Assembly (NCBI RefSeq): GCF_003606325.2
Contig: NZ_CP031843.2
Location: forward strand, 248,001 to 312,000
Reading direction: 5' to 3'
From: Bartonella kosoyi
GTDB lineage: Bacteria; Pseudomonadota; Alphaproteobacteria; Rhizobiales; Rhizobiaceae
Length of the DNA: 64,000 nt
Shown one piece after another: positions 28,757 through 38,197 of the stretch (the first letter of the stretch is position 1; the number at the start of each line of letters is the position of its first letter). The notes beneath the pieces are model-generated. The model did not search any database. It saw only the letters and a list, made by a program, of their open reading frames with translations, and was not told where the DNA came from. Made by a program: the position numbers and the translations under genes.

Positions 28757-29956
28757 TCAAAGCTTCTTCTTCAAAAGAAAATGTTCTTCCCAAAGCTTCA
28801 AATAATCGTAGCTTTGCATTTCAAAAAGACGTGACTGTGTTCTTTGAAATTCAAATGTTTCTGCAGTCTGAGCATGCCCCTTATACAAATCCTCCACTCC
28901 TGCTGCTGCCGACATAAATAATCGGATGTGGCGCTCATAAAGAATATCAATAAGCAAAATAAATCGTTTTGTTTCATTGCGACATGTGTCATCCATGATC
29001 GGTACATTATCGATAAAAATCGTATGATAGCGCTCCCCTAATACCAAATACTCAGCTGCAGCCAAAGGTTTTGCACACAAGTCTTGATAATCAAAGCGCA
29101 CACAACCAGCAGCAAAACGTGGAATAGGAATAAAGCGCCCTCTGATAGAAAGCTCATCAGATCTTTCTTTATGTCCTTGCAACACACGTGCCCATGCTTG
29201 ATCCATACATTCATCTGCTTTTTTCCCTAATGGCGTTACATACACAGGCTGTAGATTTGATTTTTCAAGACGATAATCTGTTTTTGCATCAAGATTAACA
29301 ACACGAACATATGCTTTCAAAACTTCAATAAAAGGCAAAAAGAGTTCACGATTTAAACCGTTATAATAAAGGTTATTCGGCGCCACATTTGAAGTTGCAA
29401 TAAAGAAAATTCGCTTATCAAACAAAGCAGAAATAAGCCGACCCAACACCATAGCATCAGCAATATCTGTTACACTAAACTCATCAAAACAAAGTACCTT
29501 TGCTTCTCGTGCAAGATCTTCAGCAACAGCTAAAATAGGATTATCTTGTTTAGATTTTGCACGCCCAGATTCTTGACGATAAAAATTAATACGCTCATGC
29601 ACATCGGCCATAAAATCATTAAAATGAGCGCGTTTTTTATTATTCTTAGGCAAACAAGAAAAGAACAAATCCATGAGCATGGTTTTGCCTCGTCCTACTT
29701 CACCATAAATATATAATCCCTGAAAAGAACCATTTTCATCCCCTTGTTTTACAATATGATCAAAATTTTGTCTTTCCCTTTTAAATATTCTTTTAAAAAA
29801 AGACCAAAATATCCAAGACCAAGGACGAGAAGCACTTCGTTCCGAAATTTTTTTTAATAAATGATCAAAGTGCTCTGTTACAGCTAATTGAGCTGGATCA
29901 AAACGGACCTCCCCTTTAGAGACCAGCTCCTTATAGCGCGTTGAAACGAGAATCAT
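28757..29956 (-). CDS. zapE: AFG1-family ATPase (ZapE)
   Basis: A 399-residue AAA+-type ATPase of the AFG1/LACE1 family; in E. coli ZapE acts at the division ring, and in mitochondria AFG1 assists turnover of respiratory subunits. Walker A is GEVGRGKTML near residue 86, Walker B is VLCFDEFSVTDIADAM, and a sensor-like FFIATSNVAPNNLYYNGLNR follows. The length is typical. It sits upstream of mdh on the same strand, as in other Rhizobiales, but 288 AT-rich bases separate them. Confidence 0.93.
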   Translation of the reverse strand: MILVSTRYKELVSKGEVRFDPAQLAVTEHFDHLLKKISERSASRPWSWIFWSFFKRIFKRERQNFDHIVKQGDENGSFQGLYIYGEVGRGKTMLMDLFFSCLPKNNKKRAHFNDFMADVHERINFYRQESGRAKSKQDNPILAVAEDLAREAKVLCFDEFSVTDIADAMVLGRLISALFDKRIFFIATSNVAPNNLYYNGLNRELFLPFIEVLKAYVRVVNLDAKTDYRLEKSNLQPVYVTPLGKKADECMDQAWARVLQGHKERSDELSIRGRFIPIPRFAAGCVRFDYQDLCAKPLAAAEYLVLGERYHTIFIDNVPIMDDTCRNETKRFILLIDILYERHIRLFMSAAAGVEDLYKGHAQTAETFEFQRTQSRLFEMQSYDYLKLWEEHFLLKKKL

Positions 29957-30054
29957 CCAAACAACCTTTTTCCAACCGTTTTCAATGAAAAATACAAATT
30001 CTTTTCACGAATCTGCTTCTATAGCTTATTTTTTCATAAACGGTCAAAAATGAT

Positions 30055-30600
30055 TTAACGTCTTAAAACAACGGGATGATCATCAAGTGTACGACCCTCA
30101 AAACGATCAACATTTGAAGAATAAAGAGCAACGATAACACGTCCATAATTATTATAAAAATATAATCTTTTTCCTTTAACAGCCCACGATCTTACTTGGG
30201 AAACAATTCCTGGACAGTGTAAAGGACCAGCTCGGTACCCTTGTCCAAACTTTGTTTGTGGCGTTGCAATCCGACAAACTTTACCCCCCATAGAAAGATT
30301 CCATACCCCAGCAATACTTGCAGGAAACAAATCAGTGGCATTACTTGGTAATTCGAGACTAGCCATTCGTCCATCGCTCTGAGAATCTCCTTTCTCATAC
30401 ATCGAAGCGTTTGCAGCTTCAGATACCGACGAAGAAGCAGACGATAAATCAGATACTTCTAGGGTTGTCATTTGTTGAGATGGATAAAAAACTTCTAATG
30501 CGTTACTATTATCATTACTGTCAAACCGCGTTATTGAACATCCCCCTAAAAGCATTACAGTTGACATTGCAACGAAAAATGAATTTTTTGAAAACGACAT
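30055..30600 (-). CDS. Omp19-like lipoprotein, protease-inhibitor (Inh/AprI) family
   Basis: A 181-residue outer-membrane lipoprotein. The signal peptide ends in a lipobox L-G-G-C near residue 21; a Ser-rich linker follows, then a C-terminal beta-barrel domain (IAGVWNLSMGGKVCRI…GPLHCPG…VVLRR) with the paired Cys and W-x-L start of the Inh protease-inhibitor family. It resembles Brucella Omp19, which inhibits host proteases. The start at 30600 is chosen because GGGAGAGAG lies upstream and the signal peptide starts there; an in-frame ATG 36 bases earlier would give an unusual extension. Monocistronic. Confidence 0.82.
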   Translation of the reverse strand: MSFSKNSFFVAMSTVMLLGGCSITRFDSNDNSNALEVFYPSQQMTTLEVSDLSSASSSVSEAANASMYEKGDSQSDGRMASLELPSNATDLFPASIAGVWNLSMGGKVCRIATPQTKFGQGYRAGPLHCPGIVSQVRSWAVKGKRLYFYNNYGRVIVALYSSNVDRFEGRTLDDHPVVLRR

Positions 30601-30823
30601 TTTTGTACTCTCTCCCATGACAATAAATAAACTCACAAAAAATTAAGTGAATATTTTTTATAATTACAAAGATAAATTAACAAATTAAAAAAACAGGATT
30701 AAAATTCTTTATTTAAAACAAAATAATTTATGTACTTAAGTTTATATTTATTAAACACTAGAAATCCATAAGATTTTTAGTCATATATCCCTTGATAAGT
30801 AATCTTTAGAATAGAGAAATTTC

Positions 30824-31675
30824 ATGAAAATGCCATTTAGCAAAATGGATGGTCTTGGAAATCAGATTATTGTTGCTGATATGCGAGAAAGCACACAGGC
30901 TCTTACACCACAAGCAATCCTTGCTTTATCGGCAGATCCTGAAATGCATTTTGATCAAATCATGGCTATCCACACTCCAACTCAGAACAAAGCCGACTTC
31001 CGAATCGAAATATGGAATTCTGATGGTTCAAAGGCTAAAGCTTGTGGTAATGGTACCCGCTGTGTCATTGCATGGCTCACAGACCACAATTTTGGTGAAA
31101 GTTTTCGTTTAGAAACCCCCGCTGGAGTGATCGAAGGAAAATACCAAGCCGACAATCTCATTTCTGTTGATATGGGATGCCCAAATTTCAATGCAAAAGA
31201 GATGCCTGTTTCACGTGAAATAGTTGATACCAATCACGTAAAAATTACAGCTGGTCCCCTAAAAGATGCTTGTCTTGTCTCTATTGGCAATCTCCACGCT
31301 ATCTTTTTTGTTGAAAATGATCTTCAACATATTCCATTAGAAAAATACGGACCAATACTTGAACATGATTCCCTTTTTCCAGAACGGTGCAATATTTCCA
31401 TTGCTTGCATAACGTCAAAGAAAAGTCTAAATTTACGTACATGGGAGCGAGGAGCAGGATTAACACAAGCATGTGGGAGTGCTGCGTGTGCCAGTGCCGT
31501 GGCCGCTTATCGACGTGGTTTGACACAGCGCCATATCGATGTAAATTTACCAGGGGGAACACTTAATATTTTTTACCGAGAAGATAATCACATTATTATG
31601 ACAGGACCCATAAAATATCAATTTAGTGGTTTTTTAAATCCTTTAACAGGGTGTTATAAAAAGGATCACTCTTGA
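30824..31675 (+). CDS. dapF: Diaminopimelate epimerase
   Basis: A 283-residue PLP-independent epimerase that converts LL- to meso-diaminopimelate for lysine and peptidoglycan. The two catalytic cysteines are in KACGNGTRC and QACGSAACASA. N-terminal FSKMDGLGNQIIV is typical. A parS-like site lies inside the gene at 31207. The stop codon overlaps the mtaB start (TGATG), so translation is coupled. Confidence 0.97.
   Translation: MKMPFSKMDGLGNQIIVADMRESTQALTPQAILALSADPEMHFDQIMAIHTPTQNKADFRIEIWNSDGSKAKACGNGTRCVIAWLTDHNFGESFRLETPAGVIEGKYQADNLISVDMGCPNFNAKEMPVSREIVDTNHVKITAGPLKDACLVSIGNLHAIFFVENDLQHIPLEKYGPILEHDSLFPERCNISIACITSKKSLNLRTWERGAGLTQACGSAACASAVAAYRRGLTQRHIDVNLPGGTLNIFYREDNHIIMTGPIKYQFSGFLNPLTGCYKKDHS
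31207..31222. promoter_or_regulatory. parS-like centromere site within dapF
   Basis: TGTTTCACGTGAAATA matches the ParB consensus TGTTTCACGTGAAACA at 15 of 16 positions. It lies about 13 kb from the proposed oriC and 7 kb from parB. Confidence 0.7.
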
Positions 31676-32958
31676 TGGCAGTAGAAATTGTAACTTTCGG
31701 TTGTCGACTCAATAGCTACGAATCGGAAATCATTCGCAAAGAAAGCACTGCTTCAGGGTTAGATCAGCTCAAGGATGATGCTATTATTTTTAATACCTGC
31801 GCTGTCACTGCCGAAGCCGTACGACAAGCAAAACAAGCTATCCGCAAAGCGCGGCGTAAAAATCCTCATGCACGTATTATTGTAACAGGATGTGCTGCCC
31901 AAACAGAAGCACAAAATTTTGCCTCAATGACAGAAGTTGATCTCGTTTTAGGGAACGAAGATAAACTTCACGCCCATTCTTATCGTCAACTTCCTGATTT
32001 TGGTATTAATCATTCCGAAAAGGTGCGTATTAATAATATCATGGAAGTGCAAAAAATTGCTCCCCATATGATCAGTGCAATGCAAGAGCGCACCCGCGCT
32101 TTTGTACAGGTACAAAATGGATGCGATCATCGCTGTACATTTTGCATTATTCCTTATGGACGTGGACCATCTCGTTCAGTTCCCATGGGTGCTGTCATAG
32201 AGCAAATTAAAAAACTTACAGGCGAGGGGATTCAAGAAGTTGTCCTTACAGGTGTTGACCTTACAAGTTATGGTCACGATCTTCCTGGAAAGGCGACTCT
32301 AGGAAAATTAACATCGGCCATTTTACATCATGTCCCCGATTTGGCCCGATTACGCCTCTCTTCTATTGATTCTATTGAAGCAGACGAAGAACTCATCAAT
32401 CTTTTAGCCTATGAAAAAAGGATCATGCCTCATTTGCATTTATCTTTGCAAGCAGGCGATAATATGATTTTAAAACGGATGAAACGCCGTCATTTGCGTG
32501 AACATGCTATTCAATTTTGCCAAGAATTGCGTGCCAAACGTCCCACAATGGTTTATGGTGCCGACTTGATTGCTGGTTTTCCTACGGAAACAGAAGAGAT
32601 GTTTCAAAACAGTCTTGCTTTAATCAAAGATTGTCATTTAACCCACCTTCATGTTTTCCCCTTTAGTCCAAGAGAAGGTACACCTGCCGCACGGATGCCA
32701 CAAGTCAACCGTAAAATAGTTAAGATGCGTGCTGAAAGATTGCGTAAAGCAGGTGAGGAAGCTTACCAAAAACATCTTGCTCATTTACAAAACAGTCAAC
32801 AAACAATTCTCGTTGAAAAAGACGAAATTGGACGAACAGAAGATTATACTCTTGTACAAATTAAAGGTGCAAAAGCAGGAACAATTGTTCAAGCTCTTAT
32901 CATTGACCATGATGGCGATAAATTAATTGCTGTCCTTCCAAAATTAAACGCTGCTTGA
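31675..32958 (+). CDS. mtaB: tRNA t6A37 methylthiotransferase MtaB
   Basis: A radical-SAM enzyme that adds a methylthio group to N6-threonylcarbamoyladenosine 37 of tRNA. Domains in order: N-terminal UPF0004 iron-sulfur domain (FGCRLNSYESEII, cysteines near residues 10, 43 and 77), radical-SAM core with CDHRCTFC near residue 150, and a C-terminal TRAM-like domain. The 427-residue length fits. ATG 31675 overlaps the dapF stop; ftsY follows after 14 bases. Confidence 0.93.
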   Translation: MAVEIVTFGCRLNSYESEIIRKESTASGLDQLKDDAIIFNTCAVTAEAVRQAKQAIRKARRKNPHARIIVTGCAAQTEAQNFASMTEVDLVLGNEDKLHAHSYRQLPDFGINHSEKVRINNIMEVQKIAPHMISAMQERTRAFVQVQNGCDHRCTFCIIPYGRGPSRSVPMGAVIEQIKKLTGEGIQEVVLTGVDLTSYGHDLPGKATLGKLTSAILHHVPDLARLRLSSIDSIEADEELINLLAYEKRIMPHLHLSLQAGDNMILKRMKRRHLREHAIQFCQELRAKRPTMVYGADLIAGFPTETEEMFQNSLALIKDCHLTHLHVFPFSPREGTPAARMPQVNRKIVKMRAERLRKAGEEAYQKHLAHLQNSQQTILVEKDEIGRTEDYTLVQIKGAKAGTIVQALIIDHDGDKLIAVLPKLNAA

Positions 32959-32972
32959 GCAGGAAAACTCTT

Positions 32973-34229
32973 ATGACGAAATCTTTTATTAAAAAAATAT
33001 TTTCTTATTCCAAATCCAAAGAGCAGGAAAGTGAACAAATTTCCGCTCCTGATAAAAGCGATATAATAGAAGAAAATGAAGGGATAAAAAACAGCCAAGC
33101 CTCTATAGAGGTAGAAAAAGAGGAAAAAACAAAAAGGAAAAAATCAACACCTATAAAACACGATGACCTCCCCTCATCTTTAGGATTCCATTCTGATAAA
33201 GCCCCCCATTCTGGTGACGTTTCTCCTTATAGCAAAATTATTGTCACAAACACCATTCATGAAAAAAAGAGTGAAGAAACTTTATCCGAACCCTCTGTTG
33301 AACAAAAAAAGACAGCGTGGTTTGGACGCCTTAAAAAAGGTTTAGCCCTTTCTTCACAACGTCTAAGCGGATCAATTAGCGACCTCTTTGTTAAGAGAAA
33401 ACTTGATGAAGAGACATTGCAAGAGCTCGAAGATATTCTTATTCAAGCTGACCTTGGTGTAGAAACGGCAACACGCATCACAAATACTTTAGCTTCCAGT
33501 CGTTATGAAAAAGATCTCTCCCCAGATGATATTCATATGATTGTTGCTGATGAAATCAAAAAAGTTTTAGAGCCTGTAGCAATACCATTAGAGCTTGATC
33601 TCAGTCATAAGCCTCATGTTATTTTACTGGTCGGTGTAAATGGTACGGGAAAAACAACAACGATTGGAAAACTTGCCGCCAAATTAACAGAAGGGGGATT
33701 AAAAGTTATGCTTGCTGCAGGTGACACTTTCCGAGCCGCAGCGATTGAACAATTGCATATTTGGGGTAAACGTACCGATTCTCCTGTTATTTCAACTAAA
33801 TTGGGTGCAGATGCCGCAAGCTTAGCTTTTGATGCTTTCGAGAAGGCAAAAAAAGCAAACAGTGATGTATTAATTATTGATACAGCAGGGCGTTTACAAA
33901 ATAAATCTGAATTGATGGATGAGTTGGCAAAAATTATTCGTGTTTTAAGAAAGCACTCTCCCCAAGCGCCCCATACAATCCTTCAAACACTTGATGCCAC
34001 CACCGGACAAAATGCACTCAGCCAAGTGGATATTTTCCGTGATATTGCTGGAGTTAATGGTTTAGTCATGACAAAACTTGATGGGACTGCACGAGGAGGA
34101 ATTCTTATTGCTATCGCAGCAAAATATAAATTACCCGTTTATTTTATCGGTGTAGGAGAAAGTATTGAAGATCTTCAACCCTTTTCTGCTTCTAACTTTG
34201 CCGAAACTATCGCAGGAAAACATGCATGA
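32973..34229 (+). CDS. ftsY: Signal recognition particle receptor FtsY
   Basis: The SRP receptor GTPase, which docks ribosome-SRP complexes at the membrane. A charged N-terminal A domain of about 110 residues precedes the NG domain. GTPase motifs are [39 protein letters not shown] and [13 protein letters not shown] 32973 is chosen over a TTG 18 bases upstream because GCAGGA precedes it. It overlaps the next gene by four bases. Confidence 0.96.
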   Translation: MTKSFIKKIFSYSKSKEQESEQISAPDKSDIIEENEGIKNSQASIEVEKEEKTKRKKSTPIKHDDLPSSLGFHSDKAPHSGDVSPYSKIIVTNTIHEKKSEETLSEPSVEQKKTAWFGRLKKGLALSSQRLSGSISDLFVKRKLDEETLQELEDILIQADLGVETATRITNTLASSRYEKDLSPDDIHMIVADEIKKVLEPVAIPLELDLSHKPHVILLVGVNGTGKTTTIGKLAAKLTEGGLKVMLAAGDTFRAAAIEQLHIWGKRTDSPVISTKLGADAASLAFDAFEKAKKANSDVLIIDTAGRLQNKSELMDELAKIIRVLRKHSPQAPHTILQTLDATTGQNALSQVDIFRDIAGVNGLVMTKLDGTARGGILIAIAAKYKLPVYFIGVGESIEDLQPFSASNFAETIAGKHA

Positions 34230-34912
34230 AACAACCTTTATCTAACCCTAATTCACATAATAATTCTGAGAAAAATATGAACAACAATAAAAAAATGCCC
34301 CTCTCACCAACACTTAAGTTTCTCTTAGAAATGGGACCATTGGTTGCCTTCTTTTTTGCCAATTATAAGGGAGAATGGTTGATAAAAAACATTGAAATTT
34401 TTCAAAGTTTTAGTAAGCCTATTTTCCCTGCAACAGCTATTTTTATGGTAGCAATTATTATTTCTCTAAGCTTCTCATGGGTCCTTGCAAGACAAGTTCC
34501 TATTATGCCTCTTATTTCAGGAATATTTGTTCTTGTTTTTGGCTTTCTAACACTCTGGCTTCATAATGAAACTTTCATAAAAATGAAACCAACAATCATT
34601 AACAGCTTATTTGCTTGTATACTGTTTGGTGGAATGTTTTTTAAAAAACCACTTTTACGTTATGCTCTTGATTCTACCTTAAAACTTGATGATTTAGGCT
34701 GGCAAAAACTCACCTATCGTTGGGCATTTTTTTTCGTTTTTCTTGCCCTTTTAAATGAAATCATTTGGCGAAATTTTAGCGATAATTTTTGGACAAATTT
34801 CAAAGTATTTGGCGTTATGCCTATAACAGTCCTTTTCATGCTTACTCAAATGCCTATCATTATGAAACATTCAAAAGGACTTTTTACAGAAGAGGAGAAT
34901 TCTGATTCTTAA
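34226..34912 (+). CDS. Inner-membrane spanning protein YciB / septation protein A family
   Basis: A 228-residue protein with five or six hydrophobic helices and the family signature [20 protein letters not shown] near the N-terminus and [31 protein letters not shown] near the C-terminus. YciB/IspZ proteins affect septation and envelope integrity; the biochemical role is unclear. The start overlaps the ftsY stop (ATGA), and the order ftsY-yciB is common in Rhizobiales. Confidence 0.92.
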   Translation: MKQPLSNPNSHNNSEKNMNNNKKMPLSPTLKFLLEMGPLVAFFFANYKGEWLIKNIEIFQSFSKPIFPATAIFMVAIIISLSFSWVLARQVPIMPLISGIFVLVFGFLTLWLHNETFIKMKPTIINSLFACILFGGMFFKKPLLRYALDSTLKLDDLGWQKLTYRWAFFFVFLALLNEIIWRNFSDNFWTNFKVFGVMPITVLFMLTQMPIIMKHSKGLFTEEENSDS

Positions 34913-34981
34913 ACAAAATGTACCCATAATCATAAATTATCTTTCAGTTTCATCGTTGCATGCTGTTCATGGAAAAAAGAC

Positions 34982-35743
34982 ATGCTGATTGAACAATTTA
35001 TCTGTCGAAAAGACAATTTTGGTGTGCTTATTCATGACGAAAAAAGTGGTATGACAGCCGCAATAGATGCTCCTGAAAGCAAAGCAATTCGCAACGCTTT
35101 AAAGCGTCGTGATTGGACACTTCATACTATTTTTGTGACTCATCATCATCATGATCATGTAGAAGCTCTTGCAGAATTAAAACAAGTGTACAACGCTATA
35201 GTTGTTGGGCCAGCAGCAGAAAAAAACAAGATTTACCATCTTGATAAAACACTTCAATCTGATGAGAAGCTTCTCTTTGGTTTTCAATCGCTCTTAGCTC
35301 TCTCAACACCTGGCCATACGTTAGGAGCTCTATCCTACTATTTTCCTGAAAAAAAATTACTCTTTGCTGGAGATACGCTTTTTTCACTTGGTTGTGGACG
35401 TCTCTTTGAAGGAACAGCTGCACAAATGCTAAATTCTTTAAAAAAACTTCGTCAGCTTCCTGATGAAACGCTTCTCTATTGTGGACACGAGTACACAAAA
35501 AATAATGCTCTTTTCGCATTGACACTTGATCCGCATAATCAAAAACTTCAACAAAGAGCAGAAGAAGTTTTTTCATTACGCGCAAAAAATGCCATGACTC
35601 TCCCTGTCACTTTAGGGCAAGAAAAAGCAACAAACCCCTTTCTTCGCTGGAATGATCCAGCAATCAGAAAAAATCTTTCAATGAATGATGCCACAGATGA
35701 AGAAGTTTTTTCTGAAATTCGAAAAAGGAAGGATAATTTTTAA
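34982..35743 (+). CDS. gloB: Hydroxyacylglutathione hydrolase (glyoxalase II)
   Basis: A 253-residue metallo-beta-lactamase-fold hydrolase that releases D-lactate and glutathione from S-lactoylglutathione. The metal-binding THHHHDHVEAL, TPGHTLGALSY, FAGDTLFSLGCGRLFEG and YCGHEYT motifs are all present. The 3' end is partly repeated about 1 kb downstream at 36736-36771, marking the edge of a tandem duplication. Confidence 0.95.
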   Translation: MLIEQFICRKDNFGVLIHDEKSGMTAAIDAPESKAIRNALKRRDWTLHTIFVTHHHHDHVEALAELKQVYNAIVVGPAAEKNKIYHLDKTLQSDEKLLFGFQSLLALSTPGHTLGALSYYFPEKKLLFAGDTLFSLGCGRLFEGTAAQMLNSLKKLRQLPDETLLYCGHEYTKNNALFALTLDPHNQKLQQRAEEVFSLRAKNAMTLPVTLGQEKATNPFLRWNDPAIRKNLSMNDATDEEVFSEIRKRKDNF

Positions 35744-35745
35744 TT

Positions 35746-36236
35746 ATGTTGAAACTTGCATTGCTCCTTCTCTTTCTTTTTCCCTTTCTATCATATGCCC
35801 AAGAAAAAAAAAACAAGAAACGGATAAACCTCCTCTTATATCACCCATTACTAAAAATTATCTCTTAACAGAAGATCTTCTTGTAAAGTTAGAAAAAATT
35901 GAAAAAGAATTTAAAAAATTTCTTTCAGAAACAGAAAATAATTCTTACACTTACGAATCTAATATCTTCTCTAGTATTGAAAATTACACCACCTATATTT
36001 CTAGTAAACCAAAGTTCTTGAATATTTTAAAAGAGAATAACCTCACACCAAAAGATTTTTCTTCTGGAACCTTAACGCTTGAAGTTATGTTAATGCTTCT
36101 TGTATTTGCATCTGAAAAAGAATATTCATCTGAGAAAAATATTGTATTTTTAAAAAATCTTGAATTTGTTAAAAAACATTTTTACAAAATAACGACTCTT
36201 TTAGGAAACTGTCAAAAACTCATTTTGAGCAACTAA
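35746..36236 (+). pseudogene. Small secreted protein, frameshifted in a poly-A tract
   Basis: ATG 35746, two bases after the gloB stop, opens a clear signal peptide (MLKLALLLLFLFPFLSYAQE). The frame then runs through ten A residues (35804-35813) and stops soon after. The next frame continues with QETDKPPLISPITKNYLLTE and on to 36236, matching the intact paralogue at 36772 (QETNNPSLIS…YPLTE). One extra A would restore a single protein of about 163 residues. It may be a real inactivation, a slippage-switched gene or a sequencing error. Function unknown; the mature part is acidic/charged and helical, without recognised domain. Confidence 0.7.
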
Positions 36237-36771
36237 TAAGTTATGAGATATCTAAAAATAACAATCCATTTCTATAATAAGTCATGTATTGATTTATAAT
36301 GATAATTCACTATTTTATATATTGAATCGATAAAAAACATCCGCTTACATGTTACAAGTGAAGGGGATCGTGTGGAGTGGAACTCTACAATAAAAATACC
36401 TTTGATAAATAGTCTTAAGTACCAAGGACTTTGTAGTACAGTGAGAACTGGCAGAATGTGTGATGATGCGGCTTGCTTTTTCATAATTCATAAAGATAGA
36501 GAGCTCTACTTATACTATTTCACGGACACCGTCCAAAACTGGACTTGAAAGCGTAAGATGCCCTTTTAAAAACAAGTGCATGAATTAGTGATCCAATGGC
36601 GTTCTACTCTTCGTTAGAGATATGTCTCTATCAAAAAGTCATCATATTTTCACCATTCCGAACAATTACCTTATATTCCTATTATATTTACAAATGATTT
36701 TTATAAAAACAAAGAGCAACAAACAGAAAGTTTCTTATTAAAATTCGCAAAAGAAAGGATAGTTTTTAGTC
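36237..36771. other. Spacer between duplicated secreted-protein genes
   Basis: The 535-base spacer contains repeat copy C (about 36311-36480) and ends in a partial copy of the gloB 3' end and its ribosome binding site (about 36736-36771). A small hairpin TAGAGA-tatg-TCTCTA sits near 36616. No gene is seen. Confidence 0.6.
36311..36480 (+). repeat. Dispersed intergenic repeat, copy C
   Basis: Contains TATATTGAATCGAT, CGCTTACATGTTACAAGTG, GGATCGTGTGG, TACAATAAAAATACCTTTG and AACTGGCAGAATG in the same order as the reverse complement of copy A. The long similarity to copy A (about 170 bases) defines the outer limits of the element better than the other copies. Confidence 0.6.
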
Positions 36772-37239
36772 ATGTTTAAATTTGCATTGTGCTTTCTTTT
36801 CCTTTTTCCTTTTGCATTACATGCTCAAGACAAAAAGCAAGAAACGAACAATCCTTCTCTTATATCATCTCCTTTTGAAAGTTACCCCTTAACAGAAGAT
36901 ATTCTTTTAAAGCTGGAGAAAATTGAAAAGGAATGTAAAAATCTACCTCCAGAACCGCAAAAAGAAAATACAAAAAGTGATCTTATTACTGATGATGATC
37001 ACATTGAAGGATATATCGCTTATATTTCTAGTAAACGAGGACTCATGAATATTTTAAGAGAAAATAACTTTACACCAAAAGAATTTGTCATCGCTCACCT
37101 AACACTTCAAGAAACATTGAATATGATTACAGATGAAGAAATTTCTACTTATGAACAAAATTTTATACTTTCCAGTAATATAGAATTTGCTAAAGAGAAT
37201 ATGTATAGAATAATCAAAATTTTAAAAGGAAATTGTTAA
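36772..37239 (+). CDS. Small secreted protein, intact paralogue
   Basis: A 155-residue protein with a signal peptide (MFKFALCFLFLFPFALHAQ, cleavage after HAQ) and a charged, mostly helical mature part: LTEDILLKLEKIEKECKN, YIAYISSKRGLMNILRENNFTPKEF, and a C-terminal Cys. It is about 50 percent similar by eye to the frameshifted copy upstream, including the LTED…LEKIEKE, YISSK and NILxENNxTPK blocks. I do not recognise the family. Secretion to the periplasm is inferred from the signal peptide. It faces parB, whose stop is 24 bases away. Confidence 0.75.
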   Translation: MFKFALCFLFLFPFALHAQDKKQETNNPSLISSPFESYPLTEDILLKLEKIEKECKNLPPEPQKENTKSDLITDDDHIEGYIAYISSKRGLMNILRENNFTPKEFVIAHLTLQETLNMITDEEISTYEQNFILSSNIEFAKENMYRIIKILKGNC

Positions 37240-37262
37240 AAAAATCTTTTAAAAATAATTGA

Positions 37263-38159
37263 TTAACTTTGTAAACGACGGCAAATTTCATCTAATTGTT
37301 CTAATGAAGAATAGTGTATTTTTAAATCACCACCTTTTTTACCGTGACGAATAATAACTTTCATTCCAATAACATCTGCAAGTAATTTTTCTAAAGATTT
37401 TGTTTCTGCATTTTTTTCCACAGTCGTACGTTTTTTAGTTTTAGGATTAGCCTGTTCATATGCAAGTATTTCCGTTTGACGTACCGAAAGCCCTTCACGG
37501 ATAATTTTTTCAGCTAAATCTTGTGGATTATCAACGGTTATAAGACAACGAGCATGACCTGCAGAAAGTTGTCCATCCATTAAGAATTGTTGAACTTTTT
37601 CTGGAAGTTTTAACAAACGAAGTGTATTTGCAACATGGCTACGACTTTTTCCAATAACTTGGGCTAAATCTACTTGTGTATAATCATGTTCATTCAACAG
37701 CATCTCATATCCCTTTGCTTCTTCGATAGGATTCAGATCAGCCCGCTGAACATTTTCAATAATAGCCAATTCCAAAGCGGTTTTATCATCCACATCACGA
37801 ATAATAACGGGTAATTGACTTAAATTTGCACGTTTTGCTGCACGCCAGCGCCGTTCACCTGCGATCAATTCGAACCGATGAGGATGATCTTTTAAAGGTC
37901 TTACAACAACAGGCTGAACCACACCGTGCTGACGAATTGATTGTGCCAAATTATCAAGCTCTATTTCAGTAAAATGACGCCGCGGATTATGAGGATTACA
38001 TGAAATAGCTTCAAGAGAAACAAATCGTTCGGAAATGCTACCGGATTCCGTCAATTTATCAAAACTTGATGAACGTGCAAGATTATTGTTTAAATTGATA
38101 TCTCCAATCAATGCTGCTAATCCACGTCCTAGTCTTTTTTTTGAGAGATCATCATTCAT
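37263..38159 (-). CDS. parB: Chromosome partitioning protein ParB
   Basis: ParB is a CTP-dependent clamp that loads at parS and spreads on DNA to organise the origin. The 298-residue protein shows the ParA-stimulating N-terminus (KKRLGRGLAALIG), the CTP-binding box NPRRHF … ELIAGERRWRAAKRA, a helix-turn-helix (DLAQVIGKSRSHVANTLRLL), and a C-terminal dimerisation domain. It follows parA after 38 bases; four parS-like sites lie within 10 kb. Confidence 0.97.
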   Translation of the reverse strand: MNDDLSKKRLGRGLAALIGDINLNNNLARSSSFDKLTESGSISERFVSLEAISCNPHNPRRHFTEIELDNLAQSIRQHGVVQPVVVRPLKDHPHRFELIAGERRWRAAKRANLSQLPVIIRDVDDKTALELAIIENVQRADLNPIEEAKGYEMLLNEHDYTQVDLAQVIGKSRSHVANTLRLLKLPEKVQQFLMDGQLSAGHARCLITVDNPQDLAEKIIREGLSVRQTEILAYEQANPKTKKRTTVEKNAETKSLEKLLADVIGMKVIIRHGKKGGDLKIHYSSLEQLDEICRRLQS

Positions 38160-38197
38160 AATTTTTCTCTTTGAACTTTTAAATATTTTTTATATTT

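Noticed and set aside
35685..35810. Reading 35685-36236 as one independent gene starting at 35685
   Set aside because: The first 40 codons are gloB and signal-peptide sequence read in the wrong frame; the true gene begins at 35746 and is frameshifted.
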